Assembly: GCF_040207875.1 (NCBI RefSeq)
Contig: NZ_CP157942.1
Span: 1,116,001 to 1,180,000, forward strand
Length of the DNA stretch: 64,000 nucleotides
Direction: 5' to 3'
Source: Wolbachia endosymbiont of Armadillidium arcangelii
GTDB taxonomy: Bacteria > Pseudomonadota > Alphaproteobacteria > Rickettsiales > Anaplasmataceae
Numbering within the stretch: position 1 is the stretch's first letter; every line of letters starts with the position of its first letter. The notes beneath the pieces are model-generated. The model was not told the origin of the DNA, ran no database searches, and saw only the letters and a list, made by a program, of their open reading frames with translations. Shown in pieces: positions 27,317-36,620 of the stretch. The translations under genes and the position numbers were made by a program.

Positions 27317-28037
27317 ATGACAAAATATAACTGGGATGATCAACTGAGGTACGACACACAGAATACAGTATGGAAAGTAGATCCGAACGAACCAAAAAAT
27401 TCAGAAAGTCAATTGAGTTATGAACCTTTAGCATATAGCTGGAACTTTGGTAGTAAAATAAGAGACGTGTTGGGCGTAAGTAAGGCAGCAAAAGAAGCTG
27501 CAGGAGAAGTAATAGCCGAAATGAGTGACGATTTAAAGGCAGAAGCTAGAAAAGGCAGCTAAAGAAACAGCTGAAGCTGAAATAAACAAAAAAGCTCAGG
27601 AAATAGAAAAAAGTATATTGAAGTCAGTAGATGCAAGTGCCGAAAAAGCAGCTGAAAAAGCAGTAAAAAATGTAGGACCAGAAGTTGCAGATCTGCTGAA
27701 GCCAGAAATAAAAACTCAGGTAGAAGAAGAAGTAAAAAAATACAGTGAAGAAAAAATTGAAAGCCTTATCAAACCTGAGATCACAAGCAAAATAGATGAT
27801 CTTGTCACTGAACAAAATGAAGAAGCAAGAAAACTTTTAGAAAGTGAAATGGATAAGTTAATCAAAGATGCACATAAAAATTTGAATGGAAAAATAAATA
27901 AGATTGAATGTGAACTTACAGAAGCAACATCTCATATCTTAAAAATTGGTGCAAACAGTCTCCATGAGAGCGCAAAATTATTTTCTCTTATGGCAGAAAA
28001 TGCAACATGTGAAAATCAAGATTTAGTGTATTTTTAA
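27317..28037 (+). pseudogene. Coiled-coil (apolipoprotein/phasin-like) protein gene with a frameshift
   Basis: The gene starts at 27317 after a perfect AAGGAG, but the frame ends at 27562. The next frame resumes the same Ala/Lys/Glu-rich heptad pattern upstream of 27618 (EKAAKETAEAEINKKAQ) and runs to 28037. One base gained or lost in the GCTAGAAAAGG region near 27553 would restore a protein of about 240 residues with long helices (VADLLKPEIKTQVEEEVKK). Function unknown; the pattern resembles apolipoprotein-like amphipathic helices. A strong terminator hairpin follows. It could also be a sequencing error or a slippery-site switch. Confidence 0.6.
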
Positions 28038-28061
28038 TCACAACAGGAGTTTTCGTACTAG

Positions 28062-28099
28062 GGATTTTATGGGCAAAATTGAAAAAGCCCATAAAAACC
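28062..28099. terminator. Bidirectional terminator hairpin
   Basis: A 13-bp stem with one mismatch (GGATTTTATGGGC at 28062-28074 with GCCCATAAAAACC at 28087-28099) lies between the converging coiled-coil gene and pyrE. Confidence 0.7.
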
Positions 28100-28115
28100 T
28101 TAGCCATATATAGAA

Positions 28116-28706
28116 TTACTTTGTTAAATATTCTCTACTCCCAGGTTTCGTTATGGGTAATTGTTTTAATTCACTTGGCAGTTCTTCCTCGCTATAGTTT
28201 TTGATGTTCAGTTCAATCAAAGATATGATAGGAAAAGGTAGTTTTGTTTCACTATTTCTCTTTATCAAAGAAGCTTCAGCAACAACTTTACCTCCCTCCT
28301 CTTCTCCACATTTTACTGCTTCAAGTGAAGATTTACCTGTGGTTATCACATCTTCAATTAGTAATATTTTTTCACCTTGTTTGATTTTAAATCCGCGGCG
28401 CAATTCAAACTTACCATTAACACGCTCGCAGAACATTGTTCTGATTCCAAGCTGTCTGCCAATCTCATAACCCACTATTATTCCTCCAATTGCAGGAGAT
28501 AGTATTAAGTCTATGGGTTCAATAATCTCTTTTCTTATTTTATTTGCCAATAATTCACAAATTTTCATCGCTCTGCTTGGATGTTCAAAGATCTTAGCAC
28601 ATTGTATATACGTATCGCTGTGCAGCCCTGATGAGAGTACAAAATGCCCGTGCAAAATCGCACCAGCTTCTTCAAATTCTTTTATTATCGGATTATCTAG
28701 TATCAT
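28116..28706 (-). CDS. pyrE: Orotate phosphoribosyltransferase
   Basis: Transfers phosphoribose from PRPP to orotate, forming OMP in pyrimidine synthesis. The 196-residue protein has the ALCxGHFxLSSGLHSD-type start (GHFVLSSGLHSDTYIQC), the DLILSPAIGGIIVG segment and the PRPP-binding loop ILLIEDVITTGKSS. Length is normal. It lies 1 bp after the SDF symporter gene on the same strand, so the two are probably cotranscribed. Confidence 0.96.
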   Translation of the reverse strand: MILDNPIIKEFEEAGAILHGHFVLSSGLHSDTYIQCAKIFEHPSRAMKICELLANKIRKEIIEPIDLILSPAIGGIIVGYEIGRQLGIRTMFCERVNGKFELRRGFKIKQGEKILLIEDVITTGKSSLEAVKCGEEEGGKVVAEASLIKRNSETKLPFPIISLIELNIKNYSEEELPSELKQLPITKPGSREYLTK

Positions 28707-28707
28707 T

Positions 28708-29886
28708 TTAAGTTTTACATTCTTTATTAATTATCTGCGTTATACAGACATCAGACCACACATTTATTGCAGTTTCAAGCATATCGATGATTGTATAAAT
28801 AGGCAAAATCAGTCCCATAATGTACAAAGGAACATTCATTGATACCAGATAACTAGTTGCCATAAAATAGCACCCCATCGGCACTCCAGCGTTGCCAATT
28901 GCAGCTCCTGTAGCTAAGAAAATCCATATGAACATCTCACTTAAGGAAAATGTGTGCCCGTTCATCTCCGCAACAAACATCACTGTGATTAAAATAAATG
29001 CAGCACACGCATTCATATTGATTGTTGTACATATTGGTAGAATAAAAGACGATAATTTCTTTGGTACCTTTAGCTGATTTTGCACACATTCTATAGTTGT
29101 AGGCAGCGTCGCGCTGGATGACTTAGAAAAAAATGCAAGTGTGAGTGCTGGCATAACTCCCTTCATCGTTTGAATTGGTGATATGCCTTTATACCACATA
29201 AGTAGTGGCAAAATCACAAATGCTTGCACGAAATTTGCAGACATTATGCAAGCAAAATACCAAAAAAGACTATGGAATTCGCTGCCACCCTTTAACTCGT
29301 ATAAAAAACATGTGATAAAAGACCATACAGCAAGAGGAATAAACTTTAATAATCCTTGAGCAATTTTAAGAAGTGTATCAAACAGTGCAGAGAATATTTG
29401 GTGTAATATATCTTGTTTTTCTTTTGAGAGCGAAATAATAGCTCCACCCATTAAAAAAGCAATTAGTATGCTACCAATAACGTTATTTTCAAGAAAAACT
29501 TGCACAAAATTTGATGGAATGAGTGATTTTAAGTATGAAAAGTAATTGTGATTGCTGTCACTCACACTTTCTATTGTGTTACTTATGAAATTTTTTCTCA
29601 CTGGATCCACGAGTAAATAGAAAGATAGCGCAACAAACGCAGCTATAATGGTTGTAAGCAGCGTATAAAACAGTGTTTTCTTAAGTAAAACTTTAATTTC
29701 AATTGAGTCTTTAAGCCCGGAAATTGTGGACACGATAGATAGAAAAACTAAAGGTAAGCTAATCAATTTCAACAGACTGATGAATATATCGCTAAATAGC
29801 TTTGCAACTTCAAATATCACTTCATTATTTAAGTAGTAAGCAACGACTGCAAGCAGTATAGAAAAGAGTATTGCAAGTTTGTGCAT
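28708..29886 (-). CDS. Dicarboxylate/amino acid:cation symporter (SDF family)
   Basis: A 392-residue secondary transporter of the GltP/DctA fold. The serine-rich re-entrant loop FFSKSSSATLPTTIECVQ and the helix-7 unwound segment ICTTINMNACAAF are present. The second hairpin/helix-8 region includes GAAIGNAGVPMGCYFMATSYL. The usual TINMDGTA is changed to TINMNACA, which suggests altered substrate or cation coupling compared with DctA. Likely imports host C4-dicarboxylates or glutamate/aspartate. Complete length; cotranscribed with pyrE. Confidence 0.88.
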   Translation of the reverse strand: MHKLAILFSILLAVVAYYLNNEVIFEVAKLFSDIFISLLKLISLPLVFLSIVSTISGLKDSIEIKVLLKKTLFYTLLTTIIAAFVALSFYLLVDPVRKNFISNTIESVSDSNHNYFSYLKSLIPSNFVQVFLENNVIGSILIAFLMGGAIISLSKEKQDILHQIFSALFDTLLKIAQGLLKFIPLAVWSFITCFLYELKGGSEFHSLFWYFACIMSANFVQAFVILPLLMWYKGISPIQTMKGVMPALTLAFFSKSSSATLPTTIECVQNQLKVPKKLSSFILPICTTINMNACAAFILITVMFVAEMNGHTFSLSEMFIWIFLATGAAIGNAGVPMGCYFMATSYLVSMNVPLYIMGLILPIYTIIDMLETAINVWSDVCITQIINKECKT

Positions 29887-29954
29887 CGAAAATAAAACCT
29901 CAAAATAATATTATACAATAATTTTTGGAATTAGGTTAAAATAACCGGAAGCAG

Positions 29955-30839
29955 CTATCTACCCAAAACCCTTATCTCCCACTCAAGTTCAACGTTAAAT
30001 TTATCTTTTACTGCATCTTTTACTCTGTTGCCAAGGTTTTCTAAGTCAAATGCAGTTGCATTATTGTAATTGAGCAGAAAATTACAATGTTTCTTAGAAA
30101 TTTTAGCTCTGCCGTTATTTAATCCTCGGCAGCCGGACTCATCAATCAGTTTCCATGCCTTGCAGCCTCTTGGATTTTTAAATATGCAGCCAGCAGTTTT
30201 TCCTCCTACTGGTTGGCTTTTGTTTTTTTTATCAATAACTTCCTTTAATCTTTGCAATATAAGCTCATACTCTGAACTTACTCCTTTAAACTCAGCTTCA
30301 ACAAAAATCCACCTTCCTTTTAGACTATGTCCACGATAAAAATATCCCATTTCTTCGCTGGAGAATTCATATAAATTTCCATCTTCTAGATTTACTGCTC
30401 TTATCGACTGTACAACACTTGCAATATCACTACCATATGCACCTGCATTCATTTCTATTCCACCGCCAACTGTTCCTGGAATTCCAGCAAGAAACTCAAG
30501 TCCGCTAATTTCTTGTTCCCCAGCAAAGTATGCAAGGTTACTAAGCAGCGCAGCACCACCCGCAATTATGGAGTTATTATCTTTACATTTAATATACGCA
30601 AATTCCTTACCTAATTTCACCGTTATTCCTCGAATGCCACTATCTTGCACTATTATGTTAGATGTTGCACCAATAACACTAATTGGTAACTCAGTATCCT
30701 TTATCAAGCACATTAGATCTTCAATGTCACGTGGCTTAAATAGTACATCAGCTTGGCCACCAACATTTAACCATGTCATTTTAGACATTAAAACATTATA
30801 ACGATAGATTCCGCGTACTTTAGGTAAGCTTATAAGCAT
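29955..30839 (-). CDS. murB: UDP-N-acetylenolpyruvoylglucosamine reductase
   Basis: MurB makes UDP-MurNAc for peptidoglycan precursors. The 294-residue FAD enzyme has TWLNVGGQADVLFKP, GATSNIIVQDSGI and the FAD-binding GIPGTVGGGIEMNAGAYGSD, and ends in the YNNATAFDLENLGNRVKD type helix. At the position of the catalytic serine (AGSxFKNP) the sequence reads AGCIFKNP, a Cys replacement that could still donate a proton. It overlaps hemC by 10 bp on the same strand. Wolbachia retains lipid II synthesis despite having little wall, so this gene is expected. Confidence 0.94.
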   Translation of the reverse strand: MLISLPKVRGIYRYNVLMSKMTWLNVGGQADVLFKPRDIEDLMCLIKDTELPISVIGATSNIIVQDSGIRGITVKLGKEFAYIKCKDNNSIIAGGAALLSNLAYFAGEQEISGLEFLAGIPGTVGGGIEMNAGAYGSDIASVVQSIRAVNLEDGNLYEFSSEEMGYFYRGHSLKGRWIFVEAEFKGVSSEYELILQRLKEVIDKKNKSQPVGGKTAGCIFKNPRGCKAWKLIDESGCRGLNNGRAKISKKHCNFLLNYNNATAFDLENLGNRVKDAVKDKFNVELEWEIRVLGR

Positions 30840-31708
30840 TTTGACTTTAACTCTAATCCTGCATCCATACCCATTTTTTCTGCATCTTCTACAAACGAAG
30901 TGCGCTCAGTAAAGTATATACCCCTTTCGTCTGCTAACATACAATAAAGATGCAGCATGTTTTCACTCACATATTCTGCCAAGGCTGCAAGCGGCGTAAA
31001 GCATGAACCATTTACTGTCTTCATGAAACTGCGCTCTGATTTTGTCCTTATAAAAGACATATTATTATTAATTTTCTCTAAAAGATCGATAACTTTTACA
31101 TCATTCTTTCGACATTGAATGCAAATTACCCCCTGCCCTACCGCGCTTAACATGACTTTTGGTGGCAATACCTCTGTAATTGAGTGATGTTTTTTTAATC
31201 TTATCAGCCCTGCTTCAGCTAGAATTATTCCATCAAAATTTTGATTTTGCAGTCTAGTTGCCACATTTCCACGCAGTGGTACTATATTCAGATCTGGCCT
31301 AAAATTTAGCAATTGAACTTTTCTTCTTATTGAAGAAGTTGCAATCATAGCCTGCTGTGGCAAAGATTTTAGGCTTTCATATTTATGAGAAACAAATACA
31401 TCACATGGACTTAACCTCTCTAAAACACAAGGGATTGCCAAATCCTTCGAGAAAAATGCAGGTACATCTTTTAACGAATGAACTGCCATATCTATATTAT
31501 TCTCAAGCAATTCAGCCTCAATCTCTCTGAGGAACAGTCCCTTACCTCCTATTTCAGCAAGGTTTACATTAGCATGTTTGTCACCAGAAGTTTTAATTTT
31601 AATGATCTCAAAGGATAGATTAGGAAAAGACTCTGATAATCTTTGTTTTGCTTCCAAAGCTTGGGCAATTGCAAGGTCGCTTCCCCTCGTACCTATTTTA
31701 ACTAGCAT
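30830..31708 (-). CDS. hemC: Porphobilinogen deaminase (hydroxymethylbilane synthase)
   Basis: Polymerises four porphobilinogens for haem synthesis. The 292-residue sequence has the start KIGTRGSDLAIAQA, the catalytic Asp segment DMAVHSLKDVP, the SSIRRKVQLL cofactor-binding arginines, and the dipyrromethane-attachment Cys in NGSCFTPLAALAEY. Length is near normal (E. coli 313). The gene overlaps murB, suggesting coupled translation. Confidence 0.96.
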   Translation of the reverse strand: MLVKIGTRGSDLAIAQALEAKQRLSESFPNLSFEIIKIKTSGDKHANVNLAEIGGKGLFLREIEAELLENNIDMAVHSLKDVPAFFSKDLAIPCVLERLSPCDVFVSHKYESLKSLPQQAMIATSSIRRKVQLLNFRPDLNIVPLRGNVATRLQNQNFDGIILAEAGLIRLKKHHSITEVLPPKVMLSAVGQGVICIQCRKNDVKVIDLLEKINNNMSFIRTKSERSFMKTVNGSCFTPLAALAEYVSENMLHLYCMLADERGIYFTERTSFVEDAEKMGMDAGLELKSKCL

Positions 31709-31826
31709 ATATTCTTCATATTGTATGTCTATATTCTATGCCTATTTTTTATTATCTCCAATTTAGTTATTGAACATTTTGTAGTTAGCTCTTAGTATCA
31801 CGCGCGTTAGTAATTGAGGAGTTTAT

Positions 31827-32201
31827 ATGTTTGATATTTTAAAAGATTCTAATGGCAGATTTAATAAAAAAAATGCTTTACCCCTTTTCAGTTTCACTGT
31901 CGCTAGTGTTCTAACAGCATTAAGTACAGCAGTAGCAATTCCCAGTTTTTTCTCTCATCCTTCTCTATCTAATCATCTCAATTGGGAAGGTCCAAGTTAT
32001 AGTGAATTTCTTACTACTCACATACCAACTACTATAGTTACTTTTTCAATACTTGGTTTATGCATTTACCTTCCGATTGATAGCATTAGAAGAAATAAAC
32101 AAATAGAGAATCTTAAAGCTAATTCTGAACCTAATTCATACATTTATAACATTTCAGTAAATAATGTTTCAGAAGAGCAAATTGCAGACCGTCAATTATA
32201 G
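31827..32201 (+). CDS. Small two-helix membrane protein, unknown
   Basis: Not recognised. The 124-residue product has a hydrophilic start (DILKDSNGRFNKKNA), two hydrophobic segments (about 20-42 and 72-92), and a polar Asn/Ser-rich tail. A GAGGAG site precedes the ATG by about 8 bases. It stands 79 bp upstream of secD on the same strand, but a functional link is not evident. Confidence 0.55.
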   Translation: MFDILKDSNGRFNKKNALPLFSFTVASVLTALSTAVAIPSFFSHPSLSNHLNWEGPSYSEFLTTHIPTTIVTFSILGLCIYLPIDSIRRNKQIENLKANSEPNSYIYNISVNNVSEEQIADRQL

Positions 32202-32280
32202 TTAAGTAGTCTTAATCTTTTTTAGGTACTTGTGATTAGCAACTATTCGGTTTACAATGCACCTAGTATAGTTTAAATTT

Positions 32281-33786
32281 ATGTTAAGCAAGCTCATAGT
32301 TAAATCTCTTTCGGTATTACTAATTTTTTTGCTATCTTTATACATAATACTGCCAAATTTCTTTGATAATAAGTTTTTCATCTCAAAAAAGAGAATAAAT
32401 CTAGGGCTTGATTTGAAAGGTGGATCATCTCTGCTCCTGGACGTAGACTTAGATTTCTACTTTAAAGAAAAATCTAGCATGCTAGCCGATGAGATAAAAG
32501 AAGGTCTGTTAACGCAAAGTAGCATAAAAAACGATAAACAAATAGTTGTAACTTTAAGTAATATTGATGATTACAAAAAAGTTTCAACGTTAATCCACAA
32601 AATAAACCCAAACTTAGAGCTGAGTAGAAAGGATGTTTCAATTCTCATTTCATATAAACCGAATTATAAGAATTCATTAATCAATGAAGTAGTTTCTGAA
32701 TCGATAATTAATGTCCAAAGGCGATTAGATAAGCTTGGTACTAAGGAAGTAAGTGTACAAAAACAAGGACAGAATAAGATATTAGTCCAAGTTCCTGGAG
32801 TAGAAGACACTCAGCAGATAAAATCTCTTCTTGGCAAAACAGCTAAGCTAGCTTTCCATTTTGCAAACACTAACGTAGCAAAGTTGCAAGATATAGACTA
32901 TGAAACTACGGTTATGCTCAAGGATTCTTTGGGTAATTCCTATCCAATATTCCGCAAGACTGAAATAGGCGGTGATTCATTGGTCAATGCATCAGTTAGA
33001 TTCAGCAATTTAGGTAAACCAACAGTACATTTTAAATTTGACAGCGTAGCGAGTAAAAGATTTGCGAAAATCACTAAAGAAAATGTAGGAAAGCCTTTTG
33101 CAATTGTTCTAGATAACACAGTCTTAACTGTACCAACGATACGTGAACCAATTCTAAATGGAGAGGGAGAAATTAGCGGTAACTTCACTGAAAAACAAGC
33201 GAGCGAACTTGCAATACTTTTAAAATCTGGTGCACTACCTGCACCACTTAAAATAATTGAAGAAAAAAACATTGGTCCAAGCCTTGGAGAAGAGTCAATA
33301 AAAGCAGGAAAAAGAGCAGCGATAATTTCAATTATCGCTGTTGCTTTATTTATAATGATTATTTATGGCAAGTTAGGCTTGTTGGCGTCTGTTGCGCTTG
33401 CTTTTAATGTAACTTCCATACTACTCATTCTCACCCTACTTGAAGCAACTCTTACTCTCCCTGGAATTGCCGGCATTGCACTAACTGTTGGCATGTCTGT
33501 AGATGCAAATGTTTTGATATTTGAACGTATTCGCGAAGAAATAAGAGCAGGAAAAAGAACAGCTCGTGCCATTGAAGAAGGATTCAAAAATGCAATAAAA
33601 ACAATCCTTGATTCAAACTTCACTACATTAATTGCTGCGGGAATAATGTTTATTATTGGTAGCGGAGCAATTAGAGGGTTTTCTGTCACTTTATCAATAG
33701 GAGTCTTATGCTCGATGTTTTCTGCAATTACAGTCACAAAACTCCTGATAGAATTGTGCGTGAACCCGAAGAAGCTAGTACTTTAG
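32281..33786 (+). CDS. secD: Protein translocase subunit SecD
   Basis: Partner of SecF in proton-motive-force-driven Sec export. The 501-residue protein shows an N-terminal helix, LGLDLKGGSSLLLDVD, the P1 head domain, the VNVQRRLDKLG-type segment, and six C-terminal helices with MSVDANVLIFERIREEIRAGK and DSNFTTLIAAGIMF. Length is typical. A TATCCGTTCAG-family repeat begins directly at its stop codon. Confidence 0.96.
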   Translation: MLSKLIVKSLSVLLIFLLSLYIILPNFFDNKFFISKKRINLGLDLKGGSSLLLDVDLDFYFKEKSSMLADEIKEGLLTQSSIKNDKQIVVTLSNIDDYKKVSTLIHKINPNLELSRKDVSILISYKPNYKNSLINEVVSESIINVQRRLDKLGTKEVSVQKQGQNKILVQVPGVEDTQQIKSLLGKTAKLAFHFANTNVAKLQDIDYETTVMLKDSLGNSYPIFRKTEIGGDSLVNASVRFSNLGKPTVHFKFDSVASKRFAKITKENVGKPFAIVLDNTVLTVPTIREPILNGEGEISGNFTEKQASELAILLKSGALPAPLKIIEEKNIGPSLGEESIKAGKRAAIISIIAVALFIMIIYGKLGLLASVALAFNVTSILLILTLLEATLTLPGIAGIALTVGMSVDANVLIFERIREEIRAGKRTARAIEEGFKNAIKTILDSNFTTLIAAGIMFIIGSGAIRGFSVTLSIGVLCSMFSAITVTKLLIELCVNPKKLVL

Positions 33787-33885
33787 TATCTGTTCAGCAG
33801 AGTGACAAAATAAGATAGGCAAAAAAATGTAGGAATAAATGGTCAGTGCGTGACACACAGCTGCATGAGCATTATCCGTAAGAAG
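33786..33885 (+). repeat. Dispersed repeat with TTCAG-type core, copy 3
   Basis: GTATCTGTTCAGCAGAGTG followed by a GATAGGCAAAAAAATGTAGG segment and AATAAATGGTCAGTGCGTGA begins at the last base of the secD stop. It shares about 90 bp with the copy at 61362. Confidence 0.7.
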
Positions 33886-34200
33886 ATGTCATTCGAGTAG
33901 CCTTTGTGATGTCATTCCAGTGCTTCTTCTACTGTCATCCCAGTGCTTGACACTGGGATCCAGATTGCAAGTAATTAATTGGAGTATGGGTTTTGCGTTA
34001 TAAAATGAGGCACTTTTGGTAAAGAAAACTGGATTCCAGCATCAAGTGCTGGAATGACATGGTGAAATGTCATTCCCCTCTCTTATCATTCGAGTAGCTG
34101 ACACTGATTCCTTTATGATGGTGTCATCCCAGTGCTTGACACTGGGATGACATTATGGAAGCTGGGGTAAATATGGAAGCTGGCATGACAAGAAAAGAAA
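33886..34200. repeat. Palindromic repeat cluster between secD and fabI
   Basis: At least three inverted units are present: CCCAGTGCTTGACACTGGG near 33940, a GGATTCCAGCATCAAGTGC / GCTGGAATGACA unit near 34030, and CCCAGTGCTTGACACTGGG again near 34130. They are linked by CGAGTAGCTGACACTG and GACAAGAAAAGAAACACTGG segments. No gene is visible. Confidence 0.8.
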
Positions 34201-34231
34201 CACTGGTTTCACATGCATCTGCAGTACTTTA

Positions 34232-35008
34232 TTAGTCTACTACTTTCATTCCTACAACATTATACCCTGAATCAACATGCAAAATTTCTCCAGTTGTACC
34301 ACTGCTTAAATCGCTTAATAAATATAGTGCTGCCTTACCAACATCCTCTATTGTAACATTGCGTCTAAGCGGAGAATTATTTCTATTCCACTCTGATATG
34401 AAGTGAAAATCACTTATTCCAGAAGATGCCAAAGTTCTGATTGGACCAGCGGAAATTGCATTCACTCTGATGTTCTGCGGACCAAGATCACATGCTATAT
34501 ATTTTACACTTGCTTCAAGTGCTGCTTTACATAAACCCATAACATTATAATTTGGCATCACTTTTTCAGCACCATAGTAAGATAAAGTAAGTAAACTACC
34601 ACCATTTAACATCATTTTTTCGGCCCTTTGTGCTAAAGCAGTAAAAGAATAGCACGATATATGCATTGCCTTGGAAAAGTTGTTTAGTGAAGTATTGACA
34701 TACTTACCATTTAACTCATTTTTATCGGAAAATGCTATTGCATGTGCCAAAAAGTCAAAAGTACCCCACTTTTCCTCTATTTCCTTAAAAGCATTATCTA
34801 TGGTTTCCTCATTTGAAACATCACAGTGCAATATTAGCTCCACATTTAATTCATTCGCTATTGGTAATAATTTTTCTTTTATTGTTTCATTTTGATAAGT
34901 GATTGCAAATTCTGCTCCATGCTCTGAAAGAACTTTTGCTATACCATACGCTATCGACCTTTTATTCATTATTCCAGTTATTAACCCTTTTTTGCCCTGC
35001 AATACCAT
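34232..35008 (-). CDS. fabI: Enoyl-[acyl-carrier-protein] reductase (NADH)
   Basis: FabI reduces enoyl-ACP in the last step of each type II fatty acid elongation cycle. The 258-residue SDR protein opens with KGLITGIMNKRSIAYGIAK (the family's GIxNxxSIAxGIA cofactor site). It carries the catalytic Tyr and Lys in YNVMGLCKAALE and the INH-contact region ISAGPIRTLASSGISDF. Length is normal (E. coli 262). Confidence 0.96.
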   Translation of the reverse strand: MVLQGKKGLITGIMNKRSIAYGIAKVLSEHGAEFAITYQNETIKEKLLPIANELNVELILHCDVSNEETIDNAFKEIEEKWGTFDFLAHAIAFSDKNELNGKYVNTSLNNFSKAMHISCYSFTALAQRAEKMMLNGGSLLTLSYYGAEKVMPNYNVMGLCKAALEASVKYIACDLGPQNIRVNAISAGPIRTLASSGISDFHFISEWNRNNSPLRRNVTIEDVGKAALYLLSDLSSGTTGEILHVDSGYNVVGMKVVD

Positions 35009-35209
35009 AAAATTATTTGCCTTTTTTATAATTTGGAATATTAACTAGGCAAAGTCAATTATGTTTTAACTGTAGCTAGCGTATATTAAAAAAAATTGCT
35101 TCCGCATATTTTCAATCTAATTATAATTACAAATAGAGATATTTTAAGAGCTCAAAATCTATCTTTGTCTGCAGACTTTTTAATCAAACTCAATAAACTT
35201 CAGTGTATG

Positions 35210-35367
35210 TCTGTCGTATGTGCACTGCATTTTATTTTTTACACAGGAGGATTTTATGTCCAGAATTCCAGACACTTGACCTTTACTTTAGCAAAAACCC
35301 ACTGGCGCCTATGGTTTTTATAAAGAAAGCACAGAAAATAAAAATACTTTAAAGAATATGAAATAAG
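35210..35367. repeat. 155-bp direct repeat, left copy
   Basis: Begins TCTGTCGTATGTGCACTGCA and ends TTAAAGAATATGAAATAAG. It matches 36467-36620 nearly base for base apart from short indels. It contains AGGAGG followed after five bases by ATG TCC AGA ATT CCA GAC ACT TGA, a 7-codon ORF (MSRIPDT). The two copies flank the gene at 35418-36293. Confidence 0.8.
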
Positions 35368-35417
35368 GACGTTAAGATATAGGCTGCCTACATTTGCAAG
35401 CAGCTCATACCGCCTTC

Positions 35418-36293
35418 TTAATTACTTACTCCTCGAGCAGAAGAAAGTTGTTTTGGCACAACTACACTTTCTATACTTGCTGAAGGCTTATGTGAAACCC
35501 CTACTATTTCAGAACCTTCTTGTCTTAAATGCGATAATGCTTCATATAGAGGCTTTGCTTCATATTGCCTTCCTACTTTTACCTCTTGGTATGCAGCTAA
35601 CTGATCCCAAGTGAAACCATTGCTTTCAATAAGCTTTACAGAACCGTCATCACTAATATTGATTTTCATCTTACACTCTTTTCCTTCAACATACCAATTC
35701 AAGGTCATATCATATGAACCGTTAGCTACTTCATAAATTCTTGCTCCATGCTCATCAATCTGACAACGTATTCCCCTTGTATGACTTTTATCAGGAAGGC
35801 ACAGCGTAATTGTTTTTACTTCATACTTTTTACACACATCATTACTTATAAGACCCATCAAATTTACTTCCTTTGTGTTATCATCTAGCACAATTCTTAC
35901 AACAGGCTTAACACTATTATCTGCGTTTTTACTTTCCTTGAGTTTTATAACACTACTTTTTACATTTTTAGCTATCTCCTCTTTAATCTGCTCAGCAACT
36001 TTGCCTGTAATCTCCTTACCATTATACTTATTCCCTTCAGCAGTGTACCTATACATACCCTCACTATTCTTATGAACATGAGGCTTTTGTATTACTTTAT
36101 TAGTGGTATTAGTAGAAGTATCATTCTGCGCTTTAAAGAACTTCTCCCACTCTTCCTGATTATTAATAACAAGAAACTTCTCAGAAGCTTCTCTTTTTTT
36201 CCTTTCTTCAATATCCTCATGCTTAGACGCATAAGCTTCCTTGCAAAAAGAAACTGGATTTACAACTTCAGAATTTTTTGGATTACCTAACAT
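35418..36293 (-). CDS. Hypothetical protein between direct repeats
   Basis: Not recognised. The ATG at 36293 (MLGNPKNSE) follows AGAGAGG at good spacing and is preferred over the longer frame from 36323. The roughly 291-residue product is charged and soluble, with an N-terminal acidic/basic helix (YASKHEDIEERKKREASEK), a lysine-rich middle, and a beta-rich C-terminal half (DMTLNWYVEGKECKMKIN). No signal or membrane segment. A Rho-independent terminator lies 58 bp upstream of the start, and matching 155-bp repeats flank the locus, suggesting an inserted or duplicated cassette. Confidence 0.6.
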   Translation of the reverse strand: MLGNPKNSEVVNPVSFCKEAYASKHEDIEERKKREASEKFLVINNQEEWEKFFKAQNDTSTNTTNKVIQKPHVHKNSEGMYRYTAEGNKYNGKEITGKVAEQIKEEIAKNVKSSVIKLKESKNADNSVKPVVRIVLDDNTKEVNLMGLISNDVCKKYEVKTITLCLPDKSHTRGIRCQIDEHGARIYEVANGSYDMTLNWYVEGKECKMKINISDDGSVKLIESNGFTWDQLAAYQEVKVGRQYEAKPLYEALSHLRQEGSEIVGVSHKPSASIESVVVPKQLSSARGVSN

Positions 36294-36350
36294 TATATAC
36301 CTCTCTATAAATATCGTTAACATAAAATGTTTTTAATGAGAGGTCAACAA

Positions 36351-36381
36351 AAAAAAAGCCCTACAAATTTCTGAAAGGGCT
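36351..36381 (-). terminator. Rho-independent terminator just upstream of the 35418-36293 gene
   Basis: On the minus strand AGCCCT (36381-36376) and AGGGCT (36362-36357) form a stem with a 13-base loop, followed by a run of nine or so T. It lies between the upstream flank and the start codon at 36293, so it either ends an upstream transcript or attenuates this gene. Confidence 0.6.
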
Positions 36382-36466
36382 CTCAATTAAACTTTATATA
36401 GAAATGGTAAAATTACTAATCTTATGTTTAATGTTTTAGATAGCATGCGCGCACACGTACTTAATC

Positions 36467-36620
36467 TCTGTCGTATGTGCACTGCATTTTATTTTTTACA
36501 CAGGAGGATTTTGTGTCCAGAATTCCAGATACTTGACCTTTACTTTAAAACCAACTGGCGCCTATGGTTTTTATAAAGAAAGTGTAGGAAATAGAAATAC
36601 TTTAAAGAATATGAAATAAG
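36467..36620. repeat. 155-bp direct repeat, right copy
   Basis: Near-identical to 35210-35367. The mini-ORF persists with GTG as the start codon and a synonymous GAT for GAC (VSRIPDT), with AGGAGG unchanged. Confidence 0.8.

Noticed and set aside
33886..34200. CRISPR array
   Set aside because: The repeats are palindromic, irregular in length and spacing, and occur in many gaps with no cas genes.
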